Below are positions 1-11,531 of a stretch of 64,000 bases of DNA, piece by piece. The notes under the pieces are model-generated. The model worked only from the letters and a program-made list of their open reading frames with translations. It did no database searches and was not told the DNA's origin. Origin of the DNA: Plotosus lineatus. Lineage: Eukaryota > Chordata > Actinopteri > Siluriformes > Plotosidae. Made by a program: the position numbers and the translations under genes. The DNA lies in assembly GCA_024760905.1 (NCBI GenBank), contig CM045745.1, positions 3,952,782 through 4,016,781 of the forward strand, in the 5' to 3' direction. Numbering within the stretch: position 1 is the first letter of the stretch; each line of letters opens with the position of its first letter.

Positions 1-400
1 TAGACTTTGGGGTTAGTTAGGAAATGGCAATTGTAGGCATTTACACGATGTAACGTTACAACGTCCTCAACAAAGATGCCAATGCTAATCTGAGGTGTCC
101 AACATTTTGGACATGTTTCAATACTTCAGATTGCTGAAATGAACCAATCTGTTTAATTAATTTGCTTAACAGTGTACTGCAGCAATGTACTTATTTCTTG
201 ATGAAATGATTTTAATTGTGACATATCATTAACTAGAATTGAACTGTAATTACATAGTTTTCCAAAGCACAGGAAGTTGTAAAGTAGCCTTTTCCCTGCT
301 GAAAAGGTCATCAGAATAGAAATAACACTGTTGAAAACTTACATTACACGACACAAACACTTATTTGTTCATCTATTCTCTGAGCCATCGAAACCTATTA
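1..400. other. Intergenic, no gene seen
   Basis: AT-rich flanking DNA. I see no exon with splice sites, no repeat family and no RNA gene here. Confidence 0.5.
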
Positions 401-414
401 CTTTTGTGAAGCGG

Positions 415-560
415 CTTGTGCCCATCCCAGCCGGCTTATTGCAAAAGTGGGGTACACCCTGAACAGCTCACCAGTACAACCATGTGCATGAGTTTGGACT
501 GTGGGAGCAAACCAGAGTAAATGAAAGAAACCAGTGCAAGCAGACACAGAACATGCAAAC
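415..560 (-). repeat. Old SINE-B fragment
   Basis: The phrases 'gtacaccctgaacagctc', 'tttggactgtggga' and 'agaacatgcaaac' match the body of the SINE-B family seen in better copies at 40405-40720 and 44690-45035. The copy is decayed and has lost its tRNA-like head. ORFs crossing it are incidental. Confidence 0.55.
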
Positions 561-853
561 CTGATGAAAAACATGGTGGTTGGTGGATTGGCCCGAGCTG
601 CGAATAAGGGCGTGACTTTGTCTTGGTGTGTTGCTCTTAAATGTACCGCAATCCTAGCAGTAGGTATGAGCATATTGCACCCAGTGTTCTCCAACAGGTT
701 CTGTGAGGCTCGGCTGGGAGTTAGTCTCACTCACACATCTGCCAATTCAAATAATCAAACTGGATTAAAAGGGGGGACTGGAGCCTATCTCAGTCAATAC
801 TGGATGAAGGTGAGGTACAACCAGAACAGCCCGCCAGAGTATTGTATGTCAAG

Positions 854-864
854 CACACACACAC

Positions 865-905
<41 letters not shown>
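854..905. repeat. (CA)n microsatellite
   Basis: About 50 bp of nearly pure CA dinucleotides with one CG interruption. Confidence 0.95.
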
Positions 906-909
<4 letters not shown>

Positions 910-965
910 CCTTCAGGTTCACATTCATATCTGGGGTCCATTTGGAATTGGGAATTAACCTAAAG

Positions 966-1157
966 TGCATTCACAGCATTTGGCAGATGCTCTTATCCAG
1001 AGCAACTTGCAATTCTTTCATTATTTTTTTTTTTACATGTTTAAACATACACTGAGCAATTAAGGGTCAAGGGCCTTACTCAAGGGCCCAACAGTGGTGA
1101 TAGTGGGGATTGAACTGCTGACCTTCGGATTAGTAAGCCTTATCCACTAAGCCACCG
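966..1157 (-). repeat. tRNA-like interspersed repeat ('ggcagatgctcttatcc' family)
   Basis: The block reads 'gcatttggcagatgctcttatccagagc', then 'ctcaagggcccaacagtgg', then 'gggattgaactgctgacc', and ends 'cttatccactaagccaccgc'. The last part resembles the reverse complement of a tRNA-like head with a B box. Partial relatives occur near 36395-36500 (+) and 41278-41320 (-). I recognise this as a common fish repeat but cannot name the family. Confidence 0.55.
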
Positions 1158-1266
1158 CTTTAACGTGCATCCTTTGGACTGTGGGAGGAAACTGGAGTAT
1201 CTGGAGGAAACCCACAAGTATGAGGAGAACATTCTGAGCCCGGGACTCGAATCCAGGACCTTCTTA

Positions 1267-1817
1267 CAGAGGGTGGACAAAATAATGGAAACACCTAACA
1301 TTTTGGCATCATAATCTTTGAACATAATTAAACAATTGAAACTTGGCATGTTTATTGATTCATACAACTTGTGAACTGTTTCCAAAGGAATTTGAAGTCA
1401 TTCTTCAGTTCGAATCCCCTCCAACTCTTTTAGAGACGATGGCAGACTTGTGCATTGCTGAGGACGTTTGTTCCTCTCTTTCAAAGCCACTCGTTACTTT
1501 TGAGACAGTACCTCCTGAAACACCGAACATTTGGGCAGTTTTTGTTGCACTAGTGCCGACCATACCAGCACCAACTATTTGGCCTCTTTTAAAATCCGAG
1601 ATCTTTGCCATTATGGGGTATGATTCATGTTTTCAATATCTGTTTAATGTTTTCAATATCTGAAAAAGGAAAAAAAACACATTTATTTTACATCAATATA
1701 TCAAATAATAAAATTATTATACAAAAATAACATATGCCAAGTTTTGATTGTTTAAATTATGTTCAAAGATTGTGATGCCAAAATGTTAGGTGTTTCCATT
1801 ATTTTGTCCACCCCCTG
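1267..1817 (-). mobile_element. Tc1/mariner element, internally deleted (551 bp)
   Basis: TA dinucleotides flank the element (1265-1266 and 1818-1819). The ends are inverted repeats: the left starts CAGAGGGTGGACAAAATAAT and the right, read in reverse complement, starts CAGGGGGTGGACAAAATAAT. Similarity extends for roughly 90 bp inward on both sides. The minus strand between the arms encodes only the N-terminal helix-turn-helix part of a Tc1-like transposase. The catalytic DDE part is absent, so this copy is non-autonomous. Confidence 0.85.
1405..1611 (-). pseudogene. Tc1 transposase N-terminal fragment (68 aa)
   Basis: The product opens MAKISDFKRGQIVGAGM and continues with an HTH whose second helix reads VSGGTVSKV. 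This is the typical start of a Tc1-like transposase, which binds the terminal inverted repeats with a paired-type HTH. Full-length family members are about 340 aa, so about 80% is missing, including all three catalytic acidic residues. The fragment lies between the two inverted repeats of the same element, which fixes its identity. It cannot catalyse transposition. It could in principle still bind the termini, but nothing shows that it is expressed. Confidence 0.8.
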
Positions 1818-1873
1818 TACTTTGAGGCAGACGAGCCATTAGGCCACTATCCTGCTCCAACTTCACTCCAGAG

Positions 1874-3090
1874 CAGGGGTCGGGAACCTTTTTGACTCAG
1901 AGAGGCAAAAAAAATAAATAAATAAAATCTAATCCTCTGAGAGCCAAATATATTTTTTAATACTGAGACCAACAATTTTAGAGTTCTGAATTTATTTTAA
2001 ACAACATTGTTATAACGAAGTTATTTATTAATAAGAAAAGTACTTCTTACTATTAATGCGACTTCTGGTGCTGCGTGGTGTTGCTGATGGCTTTGCAGTC
2101 TGGTTGATACGTGCTGAGGTTCAGCTTCATGCAGTCGTTTAGGCTTAATCTATCACATGACCACAGGTTGGTGTTGATGTTTTTTTTTCAGGTGAGAAGG
2201 ACCGCTCGCTTGCGCATGTGGAGCCAAACATGGTCAATACGACAGGACTCACGCTGCAGTGTTTATGAGACAGGAAGCGCATCCCAAGTTTTAGCAATCA
2301 GCTGGTCTGCGTGTTGAAGTTTTTTTTTTCATTCTGTCCATTTGTGTTTTGCTTGCCAGCTGTGCTTGGCTTCTTGCACATGAGCTGATCAAAAACGAGG
2401 GAAATTTACCTCTTTACCAAAAAACAAGGGGCAGTGGTGGTCTAGTGGTATAGGCTGCTGGATCGCTGATCCAAAGGTTGGGGGTTCGAGTCCCACTCTC
2501 CACAAGGTGGCCACTGTCCCCCCCAGTGTGGCTAACTGGGTTATCAAAGGCGGGCCGTCACTGTCTCTGGTGAGAGGTTGATGTAAAAGAACCATTGTTG
2601 ACTTTTGTAAAGAGTAGCTGCAAAGTCGTCAGCGTGTTTCTGTCCCTTGCTAAAAGGGTTGTGACAGGAAGGGCATCCGACGTAAAAACCTCTGCCAAAT
2701 CAAACGTGCGAATCAGATGATTCACTGTGGTGACTCCCGAGTAAAAGGGAAAAAGCCGAAAGGAAGACAGACCAAAAAACAACGCACGCATCTGTTGCAT
2801 ATAATCCAATAAAATTAGAGTTTCAAGGTATCGGCCCCGCCCACACACTGGAGTACAGAAAGGATTTAGTCTCAGCTGCGTGCCACAGCGACAAGTGGCA
2901 TTGAAAATAGATGTCTAGATTTATTTATGTTTTTGTTTTATTTGATGTTTTTTTTCTGTATCTTTATTGAAAGGACAGCAAAGTTATGTATTAATTATTC
3001 TGTTAAGAAAGGCCCACCTGATTTATCTGAGAGCCAGATGCAGTCATTCAAAGAGCCACATCTGGCTCTGGAGCCACAGGTTCCCGCCCC
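1874..3090. mobile_element. hAT-like non-autonomous DNA element
   Basis: The left end CAGGGGTCGGGAACC and the right end GGTTCCCGCCCC are imperfect inverted repeats of the hAT type. Next to them, 'gagagccaaat' and 'agagccacatctggctctgg' are the usual sub-terminal motif of this fish repeat. The right terminus has drifted, so no clean 8-bp target duplication is visible. A SINE-A copy (2428-2770) sits inside. No transposase is recognised. Confidence 0.55.
2428..2770 (+). repeat. SINE-A, full copy with tRNA-like head
   Basis: The head has a Pol III A-box-like stretch (TGGTCTAGTGGTATAGG) and a B box (GGTTCGAGTCC). The middle reads 'ctaactgggttatcaaagg...gtcagcgtgtttctgtccc'. The tail at 2650-2766 matches the two ends of the RTE LINE found elsewhere in the window. 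An exact 12-bp duplication ACCAAAAAACAA flanks it (2416-2427 and 2771-2782). It inserted into the hAT-like element. Confidence 0.85.
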
Positions 3091-3299
3091 ATTCAGTTTA
3101 TTACTGTATGCACACATTACACAGCAGAGCTTTGTTATTCCGTTTCACAGCGACTCTTCTGATGTGAGAGCGCACGCAGGGGCTAAAGGTAAAATAAAAG
3201 TCCTAATTCAGCCCGACAGGATTTGTTGGAGAACAGAATGCATAGCAGGTAGAGCCTGCTGGACAACCGGGAGTGGGATCCCGAGAGCAGGCGTGACCG

Positions 3300-3402
3300 T
3301 CTCTGAATGACGTCACCAGCAGAACAATAACAACGCTGCGAGCAGCTGTCGCCGGGTGCACGCGGCTGGCGGGGCGGAGCGCGAGCTCGGATACGGAGCG
3401 CG
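3300..3402 (+). promoter_or_regulatory. retreg1 CpG-rich promoter / 5' UTR with CRE palindrome
   Basis: CpG density rises sharply at about 3290-3560, unlike the AT-rich surroundings, and covers coding exon 1. A perfect cAMP-response element TGACGTCA lies at 3308-3315, 88-95 bp before the ATG. No TATA box is obvious, which fits a CpG-island promoter. The transcription start cannot be placed from sequence alone. Confidence 0.6.
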
Positions 3403-3554
3403 ATGGCGGAGAGAGCGGACCAGGAGGAGGTTACCGGAGCCCGGAGGCCTCCATCAGTCACCCCGCCGCCGACGTGCTGCCGAAACCCGCTGCCGAGCTG
3501 GAAAGGGCCGGTGAGGACATGCGTGTCCTTCGCTGGGACCAACATTGCGTTCTG
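3403..3554 (+). CDS. retreg1: retreg1 coding exon 1
   Basis: Starts [17 protein letters not shown] and ends ...GTNIAF plus two bases of the next Trp codon, at donor G|GTGAGA (phase 2). The SWKGPVR stretch begins the first reticulon-type hairpin. The ATG is the first in a GC-rich leader; no upstream in-frame ATG was noticed nearby. Confidence 0.88.
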
Positions 3555-6500
3555 GTGAGAGTCGTGACGCAGCTGGTTTTTCCTCCCACGTGAGATTTCA
3601 TTGTCTGGATGTTGTGTTTTTTTTTTTTTTTTTTTGTAGAATCCGCACTGATCAGCCTGCATTTCGCTCAGGTGCTGCGTATTAAACCCGGATTTTGAGG
3701 ACATGCTGATCAATGCCTGAGATGTTTTTGCAGCATCAGATCCATGGTCGCTGCAGGTCCAGGCCTGAGTATGGCGCTTCAGTGGAATCGGATGAAATGA
3801 GATCTGACAGTCATGTTTGTAGAGAATCAGTTTCGAGCAGGTTCCCCTGAAACGCAGGTTGAGCCCAAAGGCAGTGTTTGGTGTTTCCTGGATGCTTTTG
3901 TTCTTCTTCCTGGAGATCAGTTCATGATTCCCTCTTGTCGCATGCTATTAATATTTTTATAATCCAAAAGAGATTCCCCTGAACTTGTTCAAATTCAGCA
4001 ATTATAATGAAGAGCTGTGCGTTTCAATTCTGCACATTATGTTGCACAGGTCATTTTCTCACTGTACACTAAATAAACTTTTTTTTTTTTTAAACCTGGA
4101 TTTAAAATACTGAGATTATTCACTTTTACCCAAATCCCGAGTACTTACAGAAACAGGCCCAGGTTATTTTCATCAGAAGGGCTTAAAATTTCACCGACTA
4201 TACTAGTATAAACTTCTATTCTGCTTTCACTTTGAGTATCAGCAAACTAGAGAAAAAATTAAACCACCTTTCCTTCCCCCAGGTTTGTGTCTTTTAGTCC
4301 ATTCAGAGTGGTTTGCCTTCTCTGCTTGTGTCTGCTTCTATTACTGCTGCTGCAGGCGCTAAGGGACACGGTGCCTTTCAGGCCAAGAGGTGTGGATCAC
4401 AATTTATTCCTGTCTCTGTATGTCAGTGATGGAGAATACTGATCTGAATGTGTAATAATGACATAATGGACATGTACTGTGTCCATATGAGACCTGATAA
4501 ATACACTGTAATAAGATGCTTCAGAGCAAATAAGTGCATGATTACAACATGAATGCAGTTAAAACTGCTGACATCATCTCTGGATGAAAAGGCTCACCTG
4601 AACAGATCATTAGTTTCTGATTGGTTAAAAGCAAGGATTGTACCATGAGGAATATATATATATATATATTCACTGCATTATAGTAGTGCACATACTGATT
4701 ACATGGTAATGACAAACTGATATTGTACCTAACATTTTTCATTTTTATTTGTCCTTCCCCTCTTAGGATCCAGTTTATGGAGAAGTATGACAGGCAGGTA
4801 GGTTCGAACCTACAGTCACATGCACTATTTGGAAATGATCAGTTTTCTTTTCCAGTACATCACCACCTCTCCAGTTTTTCCTGACAATATACTGTATGTA
4901 ACTCGATGATTAACCAGTAGATGGCACTTCATCAATTGTTGTTGCAGGCCTCGACGTTTCAAAAATTTGGTGACCAGTTTATGGTTCACGGGTAAATGAC
5001 TCGGGTAACCCAAAGTTGGTTCAGCTGGCAATGATCTGCATGACCCACAGGATGTGCAAAATGGTTCCAAGTAAATTATTAAACAAACCTGTTACTGATT
5101 CAGTTAGATGTGTGATTTTAAGTTCAGTAGATATGTGTATAATATCTTATGTATTGTGGAATTTTCTAATATTTAAGGATTAACTTATTAACAACGAATT
5201 ATTTTGAAACATTAACTTTTAATACAGTAGGCCCTTGACTATTCGCGGTTTTGCACCTACGGTTTGAGTATTCGCTGACTGCCGAGCAACCGACACTAGA
5301 TTCAAATTCATCCAATGGCTGTCCTCCTTTCTCCTGATTGGTTGCGCTCATGTCCCACCCCTTTTTCCTCATTCCCGCACAAGTTGTCAACGAGCCTCTT
5401 TTTTTGTGTGTGTTTTAATTACCAGTTAAGCTCTATACCACTCAAACGCTGTGTGTCTTCTCTGGCTAAGTGATAGAAAACGCTGGATGTCTCTTTTGAA
5501 GAAATAAGACTTTCTCCTGAGAAACGACGGTTTTCTCTGAACTGTTGTATTAAAATCTTTTTCAATTATTATTCCAGTACAGTACCTAAGTTCATGTTTA
5601 TGCTTGAGATTTTATGTTCTGTAGCATGTTTAACAAACGATACCAAAATGATAAACTTTATTACAGTACTCTTCATGTCCTTTTACATTGAACTTGGAGT
5701 GATGTCTCCAAGATGGCAGTGCCCAGAGGGCGACGTCGCGGACGGCTCAGAGTCAAATTGTTTCTTTGTTCATTTTAATTTGTTTTATTTGTTGTTTTGT
5801 TTGTTCATGTTTTGCTCTATGCTTGTCTACGACTGGTCGACTCTACTACAGCTATAAGATCGGAGTATCTTCAAGCGTGTATCTTCAACTAAGTATGCTC
5901 AACTGGGCTTGTTAGCCCGGAGGCGGCTAGCAGAGATAATATGCCATGGTAGGCAGCTCAATGCGAGCCGCATCCCAGCTGACCAGAAGCCCAGGTGGGA
6001 AGGGGCTGAACAACGACTCCAGCGCTTGGGATTGCAGGGGATGAAGGCCGTGTAGCCGGCTGGAGCAATCGCCTCATCAGGTGTACTCTCCTCGAGCCAT
6101 GTTTCACAGAAACACAGCAGATCCTCTGCGCTGCAATCTGAGCATGAAGCTCGTGCATCTTGTTTCGTAGGGACTGAACATTTTCAAGTAATATGGCCGG
6201 AAGTGCTAACCAAGCCTCTGAGAACTCCGCCTAGGCTTAGCCGGTAACCGCTAGCTAACCGCTAGCATTGAGCTCCAAGAGCATATAAGCTCAAGATAGA
6301 AGTTGTTGCGTGCTTAATTGCCCGAAGCTGAAGCTGCTCATAGCTGTAGTAGGGTCGACCGATCATAGACGAGCATAGTGCAAAAACTTGAACAAACAAA
6401 ATAAACAAATTAAAACGAACAAAAAAACAAGTTGACTCTGAGAACTCCGCCTGTGCTCAGCTGGTAACTGCTAGCGAACCGCTAGCATGAAGCTCCCATG

Positions 6501-9500
6501 GCAGATAAGCTCAAGATAGAAGTTGTTGCGTGCTTAGTTGCCCGAAGCTGAAACTGCTCATGGCTGTAGTAGGGTCGACCGATCATAGTTCAAAACATGA
6601 ACAAACAAATAAAACAAATTCAAACGAACAAAGAAATAATTTGACTCCGAGAACTCCGCGACGTTGCCCTCTAGGCAGCGTCATCTTGAAGACGTCACTC
6701 CAAGTTCAATGTAAAAGGACATGAAGCGTAATAAAGTTTATCCTTTTGGTATCGTTTGTTAAACATGATACAGAACATAAAATCTCATGCACGTAAATAA
6801 AATAAAATATGTAAATAAAATATAAAAATACACACATCGCATGCACACGCACTCAGATGCGCACCTCACATAAAAATGTAAGTAGTTTTGATGTTTTGGG
6901 TTGTTTTTTTGTTTTTGTTTGTTTGGGGGTTTTATTTGCATAATTGGCCTTGTTTTGCGGCATTTTCCTTAACTTTTTCCACTTATTCTTCCTTAATTTA
7001 CTTATGTTTTAATTCGATGAATATTAAAAAAAAAGCTGCAATGCACTGAAGCCGCATGTATTGAAGCGCGAAGTAGCGAGGGATCCCTGTATTAATTTGT
7101 TTGTTTGTTTGTTTTTGTATTTGCAACAATACTTTGTAACAAATATAGTTATCTGTTTAGTTATCTGATAATTATTTATAAGATAAGATAAGATTCAGCT
7201 TTATTAATCTCACAATGGAGAAATTTACTGATGCAGGCTCTTGAAGTACCGTCAGTAGGGGGCGCAAAATAGCTCAGAAAGGTTAACATCCTATAAATAA
7301 ATAATATAAAAATAATATACAATTAAAAACTTTGTAGACTGGCTGATATACAAATGTACATGTATCTTGAGGGCAGAGTAGATGGGTCGATATGGTTCAC
7401 AGTCACAGTGGGGTAGATGTGGTTGATTAAGGTGCACGGGGTTTTTATTGCACAGAACCGGTTTTTTCACAGACAGTTACAGAGGGGCGTTGTACAGTCT
7501 GACAGCGGTGGGGATGAAAGACCTGCAGTAGCACTCCTTCCTGCACTGAGGATGTCTCAGTCATCCACTGAAGGAGCTGCTGAAGGAGGTCTTCCACAGG
7601 ACAGGAACCTTCTCCAGGCTTAGGCTCAGGTTGTAGAGTTGGCATAGGACCTCACAGAGCTGGTCCGCACAGGTCCTCAGCAGCCTCGGACTGATGCCAT
7701 CTGGTCTTGCAGATTTCCTCTGATTTAGTCGCCTCAACTGTCTCCTCACCTGGTCCGACATGAGGGAGAGGGAGGACTGGGGTGGGCTGCAAAGGGAGGG
7801 GGATGTGTCTGTGGGGTTTCTGCAGTCAGGCGGCGTTGGCCTGGGGAGGGGGGAGGTGTCCGCAAATCTGGAGACCTGTGAAGAGGGGGGAACAGGGAGG
7901 GGGTAACAGGGGGAGGGGGGGGTGGGGGGTGGGGATCAAACCTGTTGAAGTAACAGTTTAATTCATCTGCCCAGCGCTGGTCACCATCAGCTGTCCCTCT
8001 GACACTCTGCCCAAATCCAGATATAGTCTTTAGTCCTCTTCAGCACGTTGTTCTCAGCCAGCCTCTCCTCCATCTTCTTCCCATAATCCTTCTTGGCCCT
8101 CCTGATCCTCCACTGGAGCTCATGCTGGACCTTCTTCTGCTCCTCTCTATCCCCCGAGATGAAAGCCCTCTTCTTCTGGTTCAGGAGGACTTTAAGCTCA
8201 GGGGTGACCCGCGGGTGGTTATTGGAGAAGCACCGTACCCTCCGTGTTGGCACAGTGCTGTCCACGCAGAAGTTCATGTAATCGGTGATACAGCGTGTGA
8301 GGCCGTCGTTGTCATCACCAAAGGAGTCACAGAACATGCTCCAGTCTGTGGTCTGCAGCCTCTCATTGGTTTCCTCGGTCCACACTTTCACAGACCTCTT
8401 CTGCGCAGGTTCCTTTCGCACCCTGGGTGTGTATTGGGGGAGCAGGTAGACAAGGTTGTGATCTGAGCGTCCCAGTGGGGGGAGGGGGAGGTGCAAGCGT
8501 ACATTCAGGTACATCCCCACACAATTTATATAGGAAGGTATGGTCTTGTTGTGGCTGACATGTCCACCCCTCAACAAGAAGATTCGATTCCCAGACTCGG
8601 GCGTGCCTGTATCTGTTTGTTCTCTTTGTGCATGTGTGGCTTTCCTTTGGGTTCTCCGGTGTCCTTTCACAGACAGAAAGCCTGACTGGCTGTTCTAAAT
8701 TGACTCTTATGTATGAATGTGAATGGTTCTGTGTATGCTGGCTCTGTGATGGTCTGGCAAACTGTTTAGGCTGCACCCCACATTCGTTCAGTGTTGACTG
8801 AGATAGGCATCAGCCTCCCCATGACCCTCGTAGTAGGATTATAGTAGGATTACTGGTTCGGCAAATTGATGACTGAAAATTCATATACAGTGGTACCACA
8901 CCTTACGAAATTAATCCGTTCCAGAAGTGGTTTCTTAACCTGATCTTTTTGTAACTTGAACTGCATTTTACATGTAAAAGGCCTGATTCGTTCCAAGGCC
9001 CCCAATACTACCCCTAAACCCTATAAAAAATTATTAAAGTGTACCTTTTAAGGTCTCCTTCTGCTTCAATATCGTACCGATGGTAGACGGGTTTGGCCAT
9101 ATTCCTTTGCGATATCACTCAACCGCATGCCACGAGCCCACTTCTTCTTTTCACTTGTACCGGGAATCACACACGCGTGTGTGTGTGCGTGTGTGTGTGC
9201 GCACGTGTGTTGACTATGTCTTCTTAGCAGAGTTATAATCTTACAAATGTTTATGCAAGGTTAAAAGCCCGAGACAAAAAATAAAGGTGCAATGAGCACA
9301 CTCGAAAAACTCACGAAAAAACAGTAACCGTCCTTTACACGAAAAGCATCATGGGTATTATGGAGATGCAGCTCCATAATAGCTAATGGGAGGGCGCTGC
9401 ATCATCTCTCCTAGCCAATGGGAGGCCAGTGGGGCGGGATGTTGGGAGATAGCCAATGGGAGAGCAACTTGCGCATTGTTTGAATTTTTGAGATGGCGCT

Positions 9501-9915
9501 TTCATAACATGAATTTGTTTCGTATCCAGAGACGGAAATTTTAGGTAAATGTGTTTCATAACCTCGATTTTTCGTTTGTTGGGACTTTCGTAAGGTGAGG
9601 TACCACTGTACTTTTTCACAACCTTGACTTTGTGTGTTTGTGAAATTGAATGAGCAAGCAACCATGCCATTCAAATCTTTTCTGTATGCAGGCTTTATAC
9701 AGAAATCTAAAAGGACACATAACTTGATTGATCGAGGGGGCATGTTTAATTTATCCAGTATCACTCATGGTTAGCCTTCGGTTACCCATTATATATATGA
9801 TTCTACTGCCTGGGCTTTCACTCTGCCCACTCCACCCTGTGATTGTTTATGAACTGACAATAAAAACAAGTGCAGTAGTACCTGTGCTGCACTGGTGAGT
9901 CTGTCTGTATGTGTG

Positions 9916-9967
<52 letters not shown>

Positions 9968-9993
9968 GTGTGTATGTGTGTGTGTATGTGTGT

Positions 9994-10060
<67 letters not shown>

Positions 10061-10062
10061 CG

Positions 10063-10156
<94 letters not shown>

Positions 10157-11480
10157 CGTGCGTGTGTGCGTGCGTGCGTGCATGTGTGTGTGTCCTCAGC
10201 ACCACGTAAGTGTCTTCGGGCTTTGTAAAAGCTGTGCTTTCACCTCAACCATTTTACAGCTTCAGTCTTCCTTCCGCACAGTTGGTATTAATATTAGTCA
10301 GGCCTGGACTGTTCCGCACACTTTTAATAATTGTGCTGTTACCTAAATATTTCTATTATTCTGAGTTTACATGGACACGCAGGATGAATTTACCCAACTG
10401 AAACAAGAACAATCCAGCTCATTTTAAGCAAATGGGAACTGTTGAATTACAAACTGGATTTGTTAGCAGTGGTGGTTATAACCTGTCCATGTACTGAATG
10501 TTTCTTTAACTTGTTGTACATTACAATAATTAGTAAGGCTGGAATACTTTTTTTCCTCACAAGTCAATAGAATATTAAATGTGAAATAAAAGCAAAGATA
10601 GATTTTTAATAGGTTACCAGTAGGCTTGTATTTTAAGTATATATGTGTATTACTACGTCTGTGGTTTGAAGAGAAAACATTTAGAACATTTATAACAAAC
10701 ATATAAGGTGCCCTTCTCAGCCGTCTCTGGATGATGGCAGAGTACACACTGAACAGCTCACCAGACCATCGCAGTGCAGAAACACGCTGATGGGGACGCA
10801 GCGTATTCTTTACAAACGACAGCAATGCAATTCTTTTACATGCTTCTCACCACAGACAGTGAGAGACATGGCTGGCCTTTGAGAACCCAGTTACCTGCAC
10901 TGGGGCTCAGTAATGATAACCGTTGAGAGTGGAGATTGAACCCTCATCATTGGGATCAGTAATCCAGCACCCTACTCCCAGGCCACGACTGCCCATCTTT
11001 AAGAACAGTAGATTTATTATCAAAAACAGTTGCACATGGAGTTGTTTGTTCTAGAAGCTGTAGTGTTGTGAAATCTGAAGCCTATGTTTGCCTGTCCCTG
11101 TCAGCATGTACATGTTTAATATTTAGAATGATGCTGCAATTTCCTCACTCTAAGAACTGCACACACTTTCTTACTAATATTACTGCAGCTGCCCACCAGG
11201 TCCACCAATCAGAAGCTAGAATACTGTTCAGTAAGGGGAGTGCCAGTATAACAGAGGCCTGGATTTGTGGACCTCTGAATGAGCAGTCTGTAATAGCAAC
11301 CCACTGCTTACTCATGGTCACAGCAGAGTCATATGTCCAGCTAATGTCATGTGGATTAAAATAATAAATAAAGTTCTTGTACTTGCACCATATGTGCACT
11401 CTCTGTTTAGATTTTTTTGGAGATGGAACATGAAGTACAATACACAGAACATATCAATCTTATATGGGATCTACTTTAGA

Positions 11481-11531
<51 letters not shown>

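Larger units (their letters stand above)
5601..6790. repeat. Long imperfect inverted repeat (arms 5601-5855 and 6560-6790)
   Basis: The left arm reads 'gagattttatgttctgtagc ... gtcgactctactacagct'. The right arm is its reverse complement with scattered substitutions and small indels. Arms of roughly 230-255 bp enclose about 700 bp. This is a foldback-like arrangement of what looks like a LINE 5' region. Confidence 0.75.
5225..7089. mobile_element. Mariner/pogo-like DNA element with internal insertions
   Basis: TA dinucleotides (5223-5224, 7090-7091) flank related inverted ends: CAGTAGGCCCTTGACTATTC at the left and, in reverse complement, CAGGGATCCCTCGCTACTTC at the right. The right part (about 6930-7040) is the reverse complement of the interior of the 444-bp element at 21591-22034, so both belong to one family. 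The extra 1.4 kb is an inverted repeat and LINE debris inserted inside. Confidence 0.6.

Noticed and set aside
534..1055. 173-aa frame
   Set aside because: Crosses a (CA)n tract and SINE debris; contains a run of His-Thr; no motif.
2449..2500. Functional tRNA gene
   Set aside because: A- and B-box-like motifs are present, but this is the head of a repeated SINE and does not fold into a full cloverleaf by eye.
9818..10346. Open frames made of THTHTH or VCVCVC
   Set aside because: Translations of the (TG)n microsatellite; no composition or motif of a real protein.
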